Of a stretch of 64,000 nucleotides of DNA, positions 18,474-26,722 are shown piece by piece. Numbering within the stretch: the first letter of the stretch is position 1; every line of letters starts with the position of its first letter. The position numbers were made by a program, and so were the translations under genes. Source of the stretch: Imperialibacter sp040222385. Its GTDB lineage: Bacteria; Bacteroidota; Bacteroidia; Cytophagales; Cyclobacteriaceae. The DNA lies in assembly GCF_040222385.1 (NCBI RefSeq), contig NZ_JAVKDF010000040.1, positions 147,274 through 211,273 on the forward strand, read 5' to 3'. Under the pieces are notes generated by a model. It searched no databases. It saw nothing but the letters and a program-made list of their open reading frames with translations, and was not told where the DNA came from.

Positions 18474-18643
18474 GCAGGTGGTTTTTTGAAATTTAAGGGT
18501 TTTTGAATTTAATCCATCAGTCTCCCGACTATTTGCTGAAAAGAGAGGTCTATATTACCTGTCAAATAATACTTCCGCTAAAAAATTCAAGCGCATAAAC
18601 GACCACGTTTTTGTCTATCTTCCAAAAGTAAACCAACCCATGT

Positions 18644-19963
18644 ATGAAAAAAACTATATACACTGGCCTTCTGGCCCTGTTAATGCTTACCTGCCAATCG
18701 TGGATTTCGCCGGTGCCCGCCGGGTCGAAACTGAAAACAAAGGCCTATCAACTAGCCGAAAAGGTAGAACCTAAGGTCATCGACTGGAGACACGACATAC
18801 ATGAGCACCCCGAACTATCAAATAGGGAGTTTAAAACTGCCGAAAAAATTGCAGCCCACCTAAAAAGCCTCGGTATGGAGGTAAAAACCGGTGTGGCTAT
18901 TACCGGCGTTGTGGGAACACTGGTGGGAGGAAAGCCCGGCCCGGTAGTCGCTCTCAGGGCCGACATGGACGCCCTTCCTGTCCCTGAAAGAAATGACCTT
19001 CCCTGGAAATCAAAGGTAATGGGTGAGTATAATGGCCAGTCAGTTCCCGTGATGCACGCCTGCGGACACGACACCCACGTAGCCATCCTCATGGGCGTTG
19101 CCGAAGTGCTGAGCCAAATGAAAAGCGAATTAAAAGGCACTGTGAAGTTCATCTTTCAACCAGCCGAGGAAGGTGCGCCGGAAGGTGAAGAGGGTGGCGC
19201 CGAACTGATGGTAAAGGAAGGCGTGCTGGAAAACCCAAAAGTGGATGCCATCTTTGGGTTGCACATCAACTCAGCCACTGAAGTGGGCAGCATCCGCTAT
19301 AAGCCAGGAGGAGCTTTGGCCAGCGTCAACAGCTTCACCATCAAGGTAAAAGGCCGTCAGGCACATGGATCTGCTCCGTGGAGCAGCATCGACCCAATAG
19401 TAACCGCCGCTCAGATCATCAACAACGCCCAAACCATCGTGAGCCGAAATATGATGCTGACCAAGGAAGCTGCCGTTGTCACCTTTGGCAGTATACATGG
19501 TGGTGTTCGAAGCAATATCATTCCTGAAGAAGTGACACTCGTTGGCACTATCCGGGCACTGGACAATGGCATGAGAGACCAGATTCACGAGAGATTGCGC
19601 TCCATTGCCACCCATACTGCCGAAGGAATGGGCGCCACCGCCGAAGTAATGATCGACAAGGGATATCCCATTACTTACAACGACCCGGCACTGACTGCAA
19701 AGATGCTACCGAGCCTTGAGGAGGTGGCTGGCAAAGAAAATGTGATTTTGTCGGCGGCCAGCACAGGTGCCGAAGACTTTTCATTCTTTCAGGAGAAAGT
19801 CCCGGGCTTTTTCATTTTTCTGGGGGGCATGCCAAAGGGGCAGGACGCTTCAAAAGTAGCCTCTCACCACACGCCTGATTTTTATGTAGACGATGAAGGA
19901 ATGCTGCTGGGTATAAAGTCTCTTTGCGCTCTAACGCTTGACTACATGGAAAGCCCGAAATAG
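18644..19963 (+). CDS. Exported M20D amidohydrolase (hippurate hydrolase-like)
   Basis: A 439-residue protein with an N-terminal signal sequence (MKKTIYTGLLALLMLTCQS; a lipobox-like Cys at position 17 is possible). The M20D core has DWRHDIHEHPELSNREFKT, the metal ligands in MHACGHDTH and QPAEEGAPEGEEGG, and His-rich ASHHTPDFYVDDE near the end. It resembles IAA-amino acid hydrolases, hippurate hydrolases and N-acyl-L-amino acid amidohydrolases, which split N-acyl amino acids. It differs from the AbgB-like enzyme at 11554, so the two probably handle different substrates. A strong hairpin follows the stop within 6 nt. Confidence 0.92.
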   Translation: MKKTIYTGLLALLMLTCQSWISPVPAGSKLKTKAYQLAEKVEPKVIDWRHDIHEHPELSNREFKTAEKIAAHLKSLGMEVKTGVAITGVVGTLVGGKPGPVVALRADMDALPVPERNDLPWKSKVMGEYNGQSVPVMHACGHDTHVAILMGVAEVLSQMKSELKGTVKFIFQPAEEGAPEGEEGGAELMVKEGVLENPKVDAIFGLHINSATEVGSIRYKPGGALASVNSFTIKVKGRQAHGSAPWSSIDPIVTAAQIINNAQTIVSRNMMLTKEAAVVTFGSIHGGVRSNIIPEEVTLVGTIRALDNGMRDQIHERLRSIATHTAEGMGATAEVMIDKGYPITYNDPALTAKMLPSLEEVAGKENVILSAASTGAEDFSFFQEKVPGFFIFLGGMPKGQDASKVASHHTPDFYVDDEGMLLGIKSLCALTLDYMESPK

Positions 19964-19968
19964 GTTTC

Positions 19969-20007
19969 AGTCCGGCTGCGGTGGAAAAAACCTACCGCAG
20001 CCGGACT
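19969..20007 (+). terminator. GC-rich hairpin just after the M20D gene
   Basis: A perfect 14-bp inverted repeat: AGTCCGGCTGCGGT at 19969-19982 and ACCGCAGCCGGACT at 19994-20007, with an A-rich loop. It begins 6 nt after the stop at 19963. No U-tract follows, so it may act as an mRNA 3'-end stabiliser rather than a classical Rho-independent terminator. Only 40 nt then remain before the N-acetyltransferase start, so it separates or attenuates the two genes. Confidence 0.6.
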
Positions 20008-20047
20008 CCCTCACAAGGTTTCTCTTTTGAAACAACAGCTTCTTCAA

Positions 20048-20812
20048 ATGGATATTGATAAGTACTTGCACCGGATAGACGTTTCAGCCAGGGAGGCTCC
20101 AGGTGCCCGTTTCCTCAAGCACCTTCATTATCAGCATTTACTACATATTCCATTCGAGAACCTTGATATCCACTGGGGCAAGGAAATTCTGCTTGACACT
20201 GAAAGGTTGTATAAAAAGATAATCGAGCAAAAACGAGGCGGTTTCTGCTACGAGCTCAACGGTCTTTTTTACAGTTTGCTTACCCAGCTGGGGTTTACCT
20301 GCTACATGGCCTCTGCCAGAATGCCAAAGCCTGACGGAAACCTCTCCCCTGAATTCGAGCACATGTGTATTTTGGTGCAGTTGGCCGGTGAGGTGTTTCT
20401 TTGCGACGTGGGTTATGGCAAAGGGCCCGTCTATCCCCTCAAAGTGCTGGAAGAGAATATGCAAATGAGCCTCAACCAATTTTATCGAATCAGGAAGAAA
20501 GACGACGAGGGCTGGTGGCTTGATGAGTCGGATGACGGTCAATCCTTTGAGGAAAAATACCTCTTCTCACCAAAAAGAAGAAGACTTATAGAGTTTATCC
20601 CCCGCTGCCTTTATCAACAAACTGACCCTGAAAGTCATTTTAGAAATGGAAAAATGATCACGCAGGCCACTCCAGAGGGCCGCAAAACGCTGACGGAAAA
20701 AATGTTGATCGTGAACAGTCGAGGGAAAAGAACTGAGCATTACCTCCTCAACCAGGATGATTTTTACATCAAGCTGGAAGAACACTTTAATATTCGCCGC
20801 TCTACAAATTAG
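20048..20812 (+). CDS. nat: Arylamine N-acetyltransferase
   Basis: A 254-residue enzyme that transfers acetyl from acetyl-CoA to arylamines and hydrazines in the cytoplasm. Numbered from the ATG at 20048, the catalytic triad is Cys-67 (RGGFCYELN), His-105 (FEHMCILV) and Asp-120 (DVGYG). The early motif HLLHIPFENLDIHWG is typical. A TTG at 20027 would add seven residues; the ATG aligns better with the family start. The last 11 bp overlap the end of the convergent gene on the other strand. Confidence 0.93.
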   Translation: MDIDKYLHRIDVSAREAPGARFLKHLHYQHLLHIPFENLDIHWGKEILLDTERLYKKIIEQKRGGFCYELNGLFYSLLTQLGFTCYMASARMPKPDGNLSPEFEHMCILVQLAGEVFLCDVGYGKGPVYPLKVLEENMQMSLNQFYRIRKKDDEGWWLDESDDGQSFEEKYLFSPKRRRLIEFIPRCLYQQTDPESHFRNGKMITQATPEGRKTLTEKMLIVNSRGKRTEHYLLNQDDFYIKLEEHFNIRRSTN

Positions 20813-21671
20813 GCTTTAGCTGCGTTACCAACTGATCAAGCCCTTCTTTATAAAATGCATATACCCTCTTTTGCTGCTGAACCGGATCTTCGATGTCAAA
20901 AAGGGACTCCGCTGTTAACACTGCGCCCAGCCAGTCTTTCTCGTGCCATTTACCATGACTCATAGGTGTGAGCTTGTCTCTGGAAGGGTATGGCCAGGGA
21001 GAAAGGTAGAAATATGGCTGATCATAGAATTGATCGCCAGGAGACATACCTATACCAATACTGCTGGTCGTTTCCGGGTCGCCTGTGTCATTCAGAATGA
21101 TAAGTGCTGCTATGTCGAAATGATGAGGCCAGCATCTCACGTCGGTGGACTGTGGGAACTCCCTTTTCAGCGGCCTCAAAATATGGTCAGCATTATGAAA
21201 ATACCTCGCAATTTCTTCAAAAGCCTCAGCATCCTTTTGCTCAAATGGCTTTCCATGTGCCGTGGGGTAGTCTGGAATTTCATAGGGAAGATTGATGGCA
21301 AATTGGCCGGTGTCCAGACCCAGTCCTTCCAACTGCTCTTCGAGCCAAACCATCGACTGCGCCTGGGTTTTCCCTTTGAGGTCATATTCGCCTATCGTCC
21401 TTACCTCATCGTCGACTAAATGAATGGTGAGGTTCGCCAGGTCAAGTGAGACCCGAAACTTGGTTGAACCCTCCACCCAATTACCGGCCAGCCGTTGAAA
21501 TTGCGGCACCCACACAAGATTGGCATGTTTGTCGTCCTTTGCCTTGGGAAGGTATATTCGCCCCACCACAGACACCTGCTGAACGGCCTGGTGTAACTGC
21601 TTTCGGGCAACACTTAAGGCCTCAAAATTTTGGTAGGTTAGCGGTTTCCACGCAATGGTATCCATATTCAC
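20802..21671 (-). CDS. DUF5996-like protein
   Basis: A 289-residue soluble protein without signal peptide. The layout resembles the uncharacterised DUF5996 family from memory: an N-terminal LHQAVQQVSVVGRIYLP stretch, a beta-rich middle (FRVSLDLANLTIHLVDDE), a central VRCWPHHFDIAALI segment, then SIGIGMSPGDQFYDQPYFYL and SPWPYP. The function of the family is unknown. The 3' end overlaps the acetyltransferase gene tail by 11 bp. An internal Met at residue 3 is an equally possible start. The family call is tentative, but the gene itself is well supported by length and codon pattern. Confidence 0.75.
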   Translation of the reverse strand: MNMDTIAWKPLTYQNFEALSVARKQLHQAVQQVSVVGRIYLPKAKDDKHANLVWVPQFQRLAGNWVEGSTKFRVSLDLANLTIHLVDDEVRTIGEYDLKGKTQAQSMVWLEEQLEGLGLDTGQFAINLPYEIPDYPTAHGKPFEQKDAEAFEEIARYFHNADHILRPLKREFPQSTDVRCWPHHFDIAALIILNDTGDPETTSSIGIGMSPGDQFYDQPYFYLSPWPYPSRDKLTPMSHGKWHEKDWLGAVLTAESLFDIEDPVQQQKRVYAFYKEGLDQLVTQLKPNL

Positions 21672-21843
21672 GACAAGTTAACGAATCGGTTATTGATTCA
21701 AAATCAAGCATTTGTTAATTGATTGTCAACAATGCCGTTCGGTTATACTCCAATGCCTCTCATCCAGTACCTTACTGGCAAAAGCTTCCGTTATTGTGCT
21801 AATACGCAGCAGCAGGAAAAGTCCATATTATTCTCTGTCAGTG

Positions 21844-22938
21844 ATGAACATATTGTTACTTACCTATGAAGGCAAAATGGCGGGCTCCACCAACTCCATT
21901 TCCTTTCTGGCACTTGGCCTGGCCAAAAAAGGGCATAACGTTTACGTAGGGTGCAGAAGGGAATCTCTTTTGTACGCCCTTCTTGAAAATTCAGATGTCA
22001 ACTTAGTCCCAATGAAGTTTCGTGGCAGATTCAGCCTCAAAGACGTTCTTTTTCTAAAGCAGGTGGTTCAGCAACACAACATTCACATAATTAATGCACA
22101 GTCCAGCAAAGACAGATACATCTCCATTTTTACCCGATGGCTACTGGCAAAGAAGGTGATAGTGGTTCATACCCGTCGGCAAAGACCCCGAAGCATGGGC
22201 GGATCTATTCAGAACTGGTTTTATGTTAAGGGAACAGATAAAGTTGTGGTGGTGGGCGACGAACTGAAGAAGGTGTTTACCGAAAACGGATATCCACCAG
22301 ATCACCTCGAAGTGATTTACAACGGCACCCCAGCCAGTCAATATGATGTTGTGCACTCCGAAAAGGTGGAGGAGCTGAGAACGAGGTTTGGCTTGAAAAA
22401 GGGGGACAGGGTAATTGGTTGCGTGTCCCGAATGAAAGAACAGCCCCAGCTCATTCAGGCACTCTCATTGCTGCCATCCGATATCAAGGTGGTGTTTGCC
22501 GGAATAAAACCAGGCAGCCTCGATAAATGGATTGATACCTATGGCATAAAAAATGAGGTCATTTATGCTGGCCTACTTGACCGAACAGAAGTACTGAACG
22601 TCTATAAATTGTTTCAGGTAAATGTACTGGCATCAACAATGGATGGCTTTGGCCTGGTGCTGGTGGAAGCGATGGCGCTGGAAGTGCCAGTGGTCGCTAC
22701 CAATGCGTACGGGATTAAGGACGTGGTTAAAAATGAAGTGAATGGGCTTCTTTTTGAAAATGGTGATATCAGTGGCCTTGCCAGGCAAATAATGAGAACG
22801 TTTGACGAAGACTCCTTACGCAATACTTTGATACAAAACGGAAAAAAAACCGCATTCGAAACGTTCTCGATTCAAAAAACAATAGACCACTACGAGGGTT
22901 TTTTCAACGCCCTCGTCGACAACAAACAATCCCGCTGA
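21844..22938 (+). CDS. GT4-type glycosyltransferase
   Basis: A 364-residue GT-B fold glycosyltransferase. The start is placed at the ATG at 21844 (MNILLLTYEGKMAGS), which begins the first Rossmann strand; the frame is open to 21712, but the extra 44 residues are unlike the family. The N-terminal acceptor domain runs to about residue 165, and the C-terminal nucleotide-sugar domain has VIGCVSRMKEQPQL, the GFGLVLVEAMALEVPVVATN motif with the paired Glu residues of the GT4 EX7E signature, and a final helix. No sugar genes flank it, so the product could be a cell-surface glycan or glycolipid. It is isolated and followed by a terminator. Confidence 0.88.
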   Translation: MNILLLTYEGKMAGSTNSISFLALGLAKKGHNVYVGCRRESLLYALLENSDVNLVPMKFRGRFSLKDVLFLKQVVQQHNIHIINAQSSKDRYISIFTRWLLAKKVIVVHTRRQRPRSMGGSIQNWFYVKGTDKVVVVGDELKKVFTENGYPPDHLEVIYNGTPASQYDVVHSEKVEELRTRFGLKKGDRVIGCVSRMKEQPQLIQALSLLPSDIKVVFAGIKPGSLDKWIDTYGIKNEVIYAGLLDRTEVLNVYKLFQVNVLASTMDGFGLVLVEAMALEVPVVATNAYGIKDVVKNEVNGLLFENGDISGLARQIMRTFDEDSLRNTLIQNGKKTAFETFSIQKTIDHYEGFFNALVDNKQSR

Positions 22939-22980
22939 ATTTTGCGTTTCTTTTAGTCAGTTGTACTTTATTTGGGCACA

Positions 22981-23010
22981 AAAAAAGCCCGGTCAGTGAC
23001 GGGCTTTTAA
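22981..23010. terminator. Bidirectional Rho-independent terminator
   Basis: Inverted repeat AAAAGCCCG (22984-22992) and CGGGCTTTT (23001-23009) with an 8-nt loop, flanked by an A-tract on the left and a T-tract on the right. It lies between the convergent glycosyltransferase (ends 22938) and TerB-like (ends 23032) genes and can stop transcription from both sides. Confidence 0.88.
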
Positions 23011-23031
23011 TTGGCTATAGGTTAGTTTAGT

Positions 23032-23427
23032 TTATTTCTTGTATTTCATTGCCTTTTGTCTCAGCAATGCCCTGTCAGACGTAATAGCGGGGTCAGAATA
23101 GATATTGGCAGAAAGCTCAGAAATCACTTTTCTGGCGAAGCCAAGCTTCTCCGCTACGTCCTCACAAAACTTGATCTCACTCAGGAATACCTCATTGTCG
23201 ATTTTCATCAGCTGCACAACGTTGTAGAGCAATTCGAATCTGTCGTCGTCGCTAAGGCTGTCTGGTATATTCAGATCCAAAGGATTTTCCAGTAGCTCTT
23301 CAATCTGCTTGTGGCTTAGTCCACCAGATTCACCAATTAAAAAAATCAACTCTCTTTCCTTATCAGCCAAATCGTCATCAGCTGAGGCCAGTTGGATTAG
23401 TGCACTTATGTGTGTTTTGATACTCAT
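23032..23427 (-). CDS. TerB-like (TerB/DjlA superfamily) protein
   Basis: A 131-residue all-helical acidic protein without signal peptide. The pattern ALIQLASADDDLADKERELI at the N-terminus (two Asp-rich turns followed by a Glu helix) and the later QLMKIDNEVFLSEIKF repeat are typical of TerB-like domains, a seven-helix fold with acidic metal-binding sites. Such proteins are often adaptor or stress-related; no tellurite genes are nearby, so resistance is not implied. Monocistronic, with its terminator at 22981-23010. Confidence 0.72.
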   Translation of the reverse strand: MSIKTHISALIQLASADDDLADKERELIFLIGESGGLSHKQIEELLENPLDLNIPDSLSDDDRFELLYNVVQLMKIDNEVFLSEIKFCEDVAEKLGFARKVISELSANIYSDPAITSDRALLRQKAMKYKK

Positions 23428-23851
23428 GGATTAAATGTGATTCGTAAATAACTTGTTTTGAGTGGTAAGCCTTTATGCTGTTTCAAATTAAATAAAAACC
23501 CTGAAGTACACAACATTCAGTTTGTAGAGGATCGATTTGCACTGGTTAACCTGGGCCCTCTAATCGCTCTTCTTCTTACAATAATAAAACAGATATTCTG
23601 ATTTTTGACATAAAACCTTTGTTTTCATAAGTAAAGCACCTAAAACACACGGCGTTGGTTAACTAATTCTGATTTTTGTGGTATATTCATTCTCTGACCT
23701 GTGGAGGTGCTTCCCATGAATAGCGCAGCAAGCCTTCATCCTGTAAAAAGGCGAAGGACTTGCCAGATTCGAGAGAATTTTTTGACCTGATATCCGATAC
23801 AGGGAGCACTGGCTAACGATTAATTTTCTGTTACTATTTTAAATCAATACC
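23428..23851. other. 424-nt gene-free region
   Basis: AT-rich on the left, then more mixed from 23690. It must hold the promoter of the leftward TerB-like gene and that of the rightward peptidase gene. A 24-codon frame at 23716 has an AGGAGG-like GGAGGT upstream but no other support. A weak inverted repeat (GCCTT and AAGGC) lies around 23733-23750. Nothing else is recognised. Confidence 0.4.
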
Positions 23852-24517
23852 ATGCAAGAGCTGATAAAAATCGCTTGTGCTGAGATTGGAGTAAAAGAAA
23901 TTCCAGGACAGGCACACAATGCACGCATTCTCCAGTACGCCAGCGAGGCGGGGTTCCAGGACGTAAAAGACGACGAAACTGCCTGGTGCAGCATCTTTTT
24001 GAGCTGGTGCTGCCTGAAGGCGGGCCTCAAGCGGAGCACCAAACTCAATGCACGGAGCTGGCTGGCCGTCGGCACGGTGATTACACAACCAGAGCCAGGA
24101 GACATCATCGTTTACTGGCGCAAGGCCATCGAATCGTGGGAAGGCCATGTGGGCATTTACATGGGCACCTCTTCCGATGGTAGCCGCTGCTACACACTGG
24201 GCGGCAACCAGGCCAATATGGTGTCCATTTCCGGCTTCGACTCCTCCAAGGTGCTGGGCTACCGCAGGCTTACCACCGAAAAGCAGTTCATCCTTCCCAA
24301 GCCTCCTCTCAAAAAGGGCAACAAAGGAGCAGCCGTGGTACAGCTGCAGGATGCACTCAAAATCGCTGGCTTCGATGCCGGCACTTCCGATGGCTTTTTT
24401 GGCGACAAAACGGCCGACGCTCTGCGCCTGGTGCAAAGCCAAAGCGGCTTCCTCAAAATTGACGGCGTGTATGGCGCAAAAACCAAAGATTACCTCGAAT
24501 CTCTTCTACAGTCCTAA
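23852..24517 (+). CDS. Peptidoglycan peptidase (TIGR02594/NlpC-P60-like) with a PG-binding domain
   Basis: A 221-residue protein without a signal peptide. The N-terminal cysteine-peptidase domain (about 1-140) begins IACAEIGVKEIPG and has the predicted nucleophile Cys-46 (ETAWCSIFLSWC), His-99 (EGHVGIYMG) and an Asn-containing LGGNQANMVS segment. The C-terminal peptidoglycan-binding domain (about 150-220) has LKKGNKGAAVVQLQ, DGFFGDKTADAL and DGVYGAKT. Such proteins cleave cell-wall peptides and are common in phages and toxin deliveries. A patatin lipase starts 11 nt downstream. The lack of an export signal means it would need lysis or a secretion machine to reach its substrate. Confidence 0.88.
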   Translation: MQELIKIACAEIGVKEIPGQAHNARILQYASEAGFQDVKDDETAWCSIFLSWCCLKAGLKRSTKLNARSWLAVGTVITQPEPGDIIVYWRKAIESWEGHVGIYMGTSSDGSRCYTLGGNQANMVSISGFDSSKVLGYRRLTTEKQFILPKPPLKKGNKGAAVVQLQDALKIAGFDAGTSDGFFGDKTADALRLVQSQSGFLKIDGVYGAKTKDYLESLLQS

Positions 24518-24528
24518 ATTTTTTAATC

Positions 24529-25548
24529 ATGGCAACAACTAACAAATCAACCTCATTTGGTTTTAGAAACCTCGTATTTGAAGGCGGCGGCGTTAAAGGC
24601 ATCGCCTATGGCGGAGCGCTCGATGAGCTGCAAAAGCTGGGCATGCTGGATCACCTGCAGCGGGTGGCTGGCACCTCTGCCGGTGCTATCAATGCCTGCA
24701 CGTTGGCCCTCGGTTGTACGCCTGCCCAGGTTGGCGAACTCATCAGCACCACCAACTTCGCCGATTTTCAGGACGGCAATGGCCTGATTGGCAACGCCCT
24801 CCGCATGTTCAATAAGTTTGGCTGGTACAAAGGCGACGACTTTATGGACTGGATTGGCGAGGTGGTGAAAAAGCAGACCGGCACCAAAGACTTCACGTTC
24901 GGCGACCTCGACGATGCCATCAAAGGCGGGAACACGGCCTTCAAATACCTCTACATGGCCGTGACCAACCTGTCGGAGCAAAAAGCAGAGGTTTTTTCTC
25001 ATGAAAATGAGGCGCATAAGTCGATTCCTGTGAGAAGGGTCGTGCGCATGTCGATGTCACTGCCGGTGTTTTTTGCGGCGTTCAAAAATGGCAGCAACGT
25101 GATGGTAGATGGCGGGGTGAGCTATAACTACCCTGTTAACCTGTTCGACAAGCCGGAGTACGTTTCCAACCCTGTTAACTCCCTGGCCGGTAAGGACGGA
25201 AGCATTCTTAACATGGAAACGCTTGGCTTCCGCCTCGACAGTAAAGACGTGATCACCTATGCGAAACGTGACTGGGCCACACCACCGGCTGATGTCAAAA
25301 ACCTGAAAACCTACGCCGTGGCCCTGCTCGACTTTATGATGGAAGCCGCCAACAAAGCCCACCTCCAGGGCGAGGACTGGAACAGAACGGTGTTCATCGA
25401 TACCCTCGACGTACGCACCTCAGATTTCAGCCTGCCTGCCCACAAAATTGACGAGCTAACCAAAAGCGGCACCAAGGCGGTGAAAGACTACTTCGACTGG
25501 AGGTTTATCAAGGCAGAGAGCCCGTGGAAGGATCATCCGGTGGTTTGA
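24529..25548 (+). CDS. Patatin-like phospholipase
   Basis: A 339-residue lipid acyl hydrolase. The oxyanion-loop motif is GGGVKGIAYGG (residues 19-29), the nucleophile Ser-50 is in GTSAG, and the catalytic Asp-194 is in MVDGGVSYNYP. No signal peptide or membrane segment is visible, so it is cytoplasmic unless delivered. It starts 11 nt after the peptidase gene, which strongly suggests one transcript. A cell-wall peptidase plus a phospholipase forms a two-target lytic pair; ordinary lipid turnover is the other option. Confidence 0.92.
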   Translation: MATTNKSTSFGFRNLVFEGGGVKGIAYGGALDELQKLGMLDHLQRVAGTSAGAINACTLALGCTPAQVGELISTTNFADFQDGNGLIGNALRMFNKFGWYKGDDFMDWIGEVVKKQTGTKDFTFGDLDDAIKGGNTAFKYLYMAVTNLSEQKAEVFSHENEAHKSIPVRRVVRMSMSLPVFFAAFKNGSNVMVDGGVSYNYPVNLFDKPEYVSNPVNSLAGKDGSILNMETLGFRLDSKDVITYAKRDWATPPADVKNLKTYAVALLDFMMEAANKAHLQGEDWNRTVFIDTLDVRTSDFSLPAHKIDELTKSGTKAVKDYFDWRFIKAESPWKDHPVV

Positions 25549-25697
25549 GCGATAGCTTCTCTTCATCATACCATTTCCTAATTGTTTTTTAAAGCAAAAG
25601 GTACGCACAACCACTACCGTAAAGTCTGATCATTCTCTCCCGGAAATTCTTTACCTTATCCAGCGTCAATTCGATTCGAGCCAGAAAGGCGTCTGCG

Positions 25698-25775
25698 AGG
25701 CACTAAGGATCTTAAAAATGAGCAGGCTCTCGTTGGGGAGACCTCTCCCTCCTGCGTCGGTTCGGGGTGACGTGT
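25698..25775. repeat. Candidate REP-like intergenic repeat
   Basis: The stretch from about 25698 to 25775 has the style of dispersed Bacteroidota intergenic repeats: a GCGAGGCACTAAGGATCTTA part, a palindrome GGGAGACCTCTCCC at 25737-25750, and an ending GGTTCGGGGTGACG. No second copy was found in this window by eye, so the call rests on resemblance only. It lies in the 260-nt gap between the lipase and PIG-L genes. Confidence 0.35.
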
Positions 25776-25808
25776 ACTAATGATGATTATGCTTTAAACT
25801 ACCTACTT

Positions 25809-26687
25809 ATGAAAAAACACCTTCTCACCCTTCTCTTTGCTTTCATTACCATCGGTTTTGCCGCTGCGCAAACGGCCACGCCACTGCGCATCGTGGTACT
25901 GGGCGCTCACCCCGACGACTGCGACCAGGATGAGGGCGGCACGGCCATTCTTTTTGCCAAAATGGGCCACCAGGTCAAATTCGTGTCGCTTACCAATGGA
26001 GACGCCGGCCACCAGACCACCGGCGGAGGTGCCCTGGCCAAACGCCGCATCGCCGAAGCACAGGAAGCAGCGAAACGCTTCGGCATAGCCGAATATGTGG
26101 TGCTGGGCAATCACGACGGTGAATTAGTGCCTAGCCTGGATGTCAGGCTCCAGGTGATCCGGGAAATCCGTAAGTGGGATGCAGATATTGTGATCGCTCC
26201 CCGCCCCAACGATTATCACCCCGACCATCGCTATACCGGCGTGCTGGTACAGGACGCTGCCTACATGGTGGCAGTGCCCAATATTGCGCCGGAGGTGCCT
26301 GCGCTAAAAAAGAATCCCGTTTTCCTGTACGGCTACGATGGCTTTCAACGTCCTAATCCTTTCCGACCAGACATCGCCGTGGACATCACCGAGGTAACGG
26401 AACAAAAAGGGTATGCGCTGGATGCCCATGTGTCGCAGTTTTATGAGTGGCTGCCATGGATAGGTGGCTATGCCGATCAGGTGCCCGAAGGCGCTGAAGC
26501 AAGAAAAGCCTGGCTGACCAAAAAGTCGGTGAGGCCTCCTTCAGCCGAGGCTAAAAAGGCCATTGAAAAATGGTATGGCAAAGACCGGGTGGCCAAAGCC
26601 ACCAATGTAGAAACCTTCGAGATTTGCGAATACGGCCGACAGCCCACCGACGATGAGATAAGGGCGCTGTTCCCGATGCTGAAATAA
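25809..26687 (+). CDS. Exported PIG-L/LmbE-family deacetylase
   Basis: A 292-residue zinc-dependent N-deacetylase. The start at the ATG at 25809 gives a signal peptide (MKKHLLTLLFAF...GFAAAQ); the upstream open frame is not needed. The metal-binding motif HPDD (AHPDDCDQDEGG) and the later PNDYHPDHRYTG with its His ligands are present. The family removes acetyl from N-acetylglucosamine-type substrates such as GlcNAc-PI, mycothiol and bacillithiol precursors, or acts on exopolysaccharide. Export suggests a surface or periplasmic glycan substrate. No partner pathway is visible nearby. Confidence 0.9.
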   Translation: MKKHLLTLLFAFITIGFAAAQTATPLRIVVLGAHPDDCDQDEGGTAILFAKMGHQVKFVSLTNGDAGHQTTGGGALAKRRIAEAQEAAKRFGIAEYVVLGNHDGELVPSLDVRLQVIREIRKWDADIVIAPRPNDYHPDHRYTGVLVQDAAYMVAVPNIAPEVPALKKNPVFLYGYDGFQRPNPFRPDIAVDITEVTEQKGYALDAHVSQFYEWLPWIGGYADQVPEGAEARKAWLTKKSVRPPSAEAKKAIEKWYGKDRVAKATNVETFEICEYGRQPTDDEIRALFPMLK

Positions 26688-26722
26688 CGTGAACTTTTCC
26701 GGCAGTCTTCAGTTTCAATGCT

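Noticed and set aside
23032..23427. Tellurite resistance from the TerB-like protein
   Set aside because: No other ter genes are present, and lone TerB-fold proteins have varied roles.
23716..23790. 24-codon frame with a good-looking ribosome site
   Set aside because: Too short, basic and without any pattern; conservation data would be needed.
23834..24442. 202-codon open frame antisense to the peptidase gene
   Set aside because: Shadow of a GC-rich gene that has conserved Cys and His motifs on the other strand.
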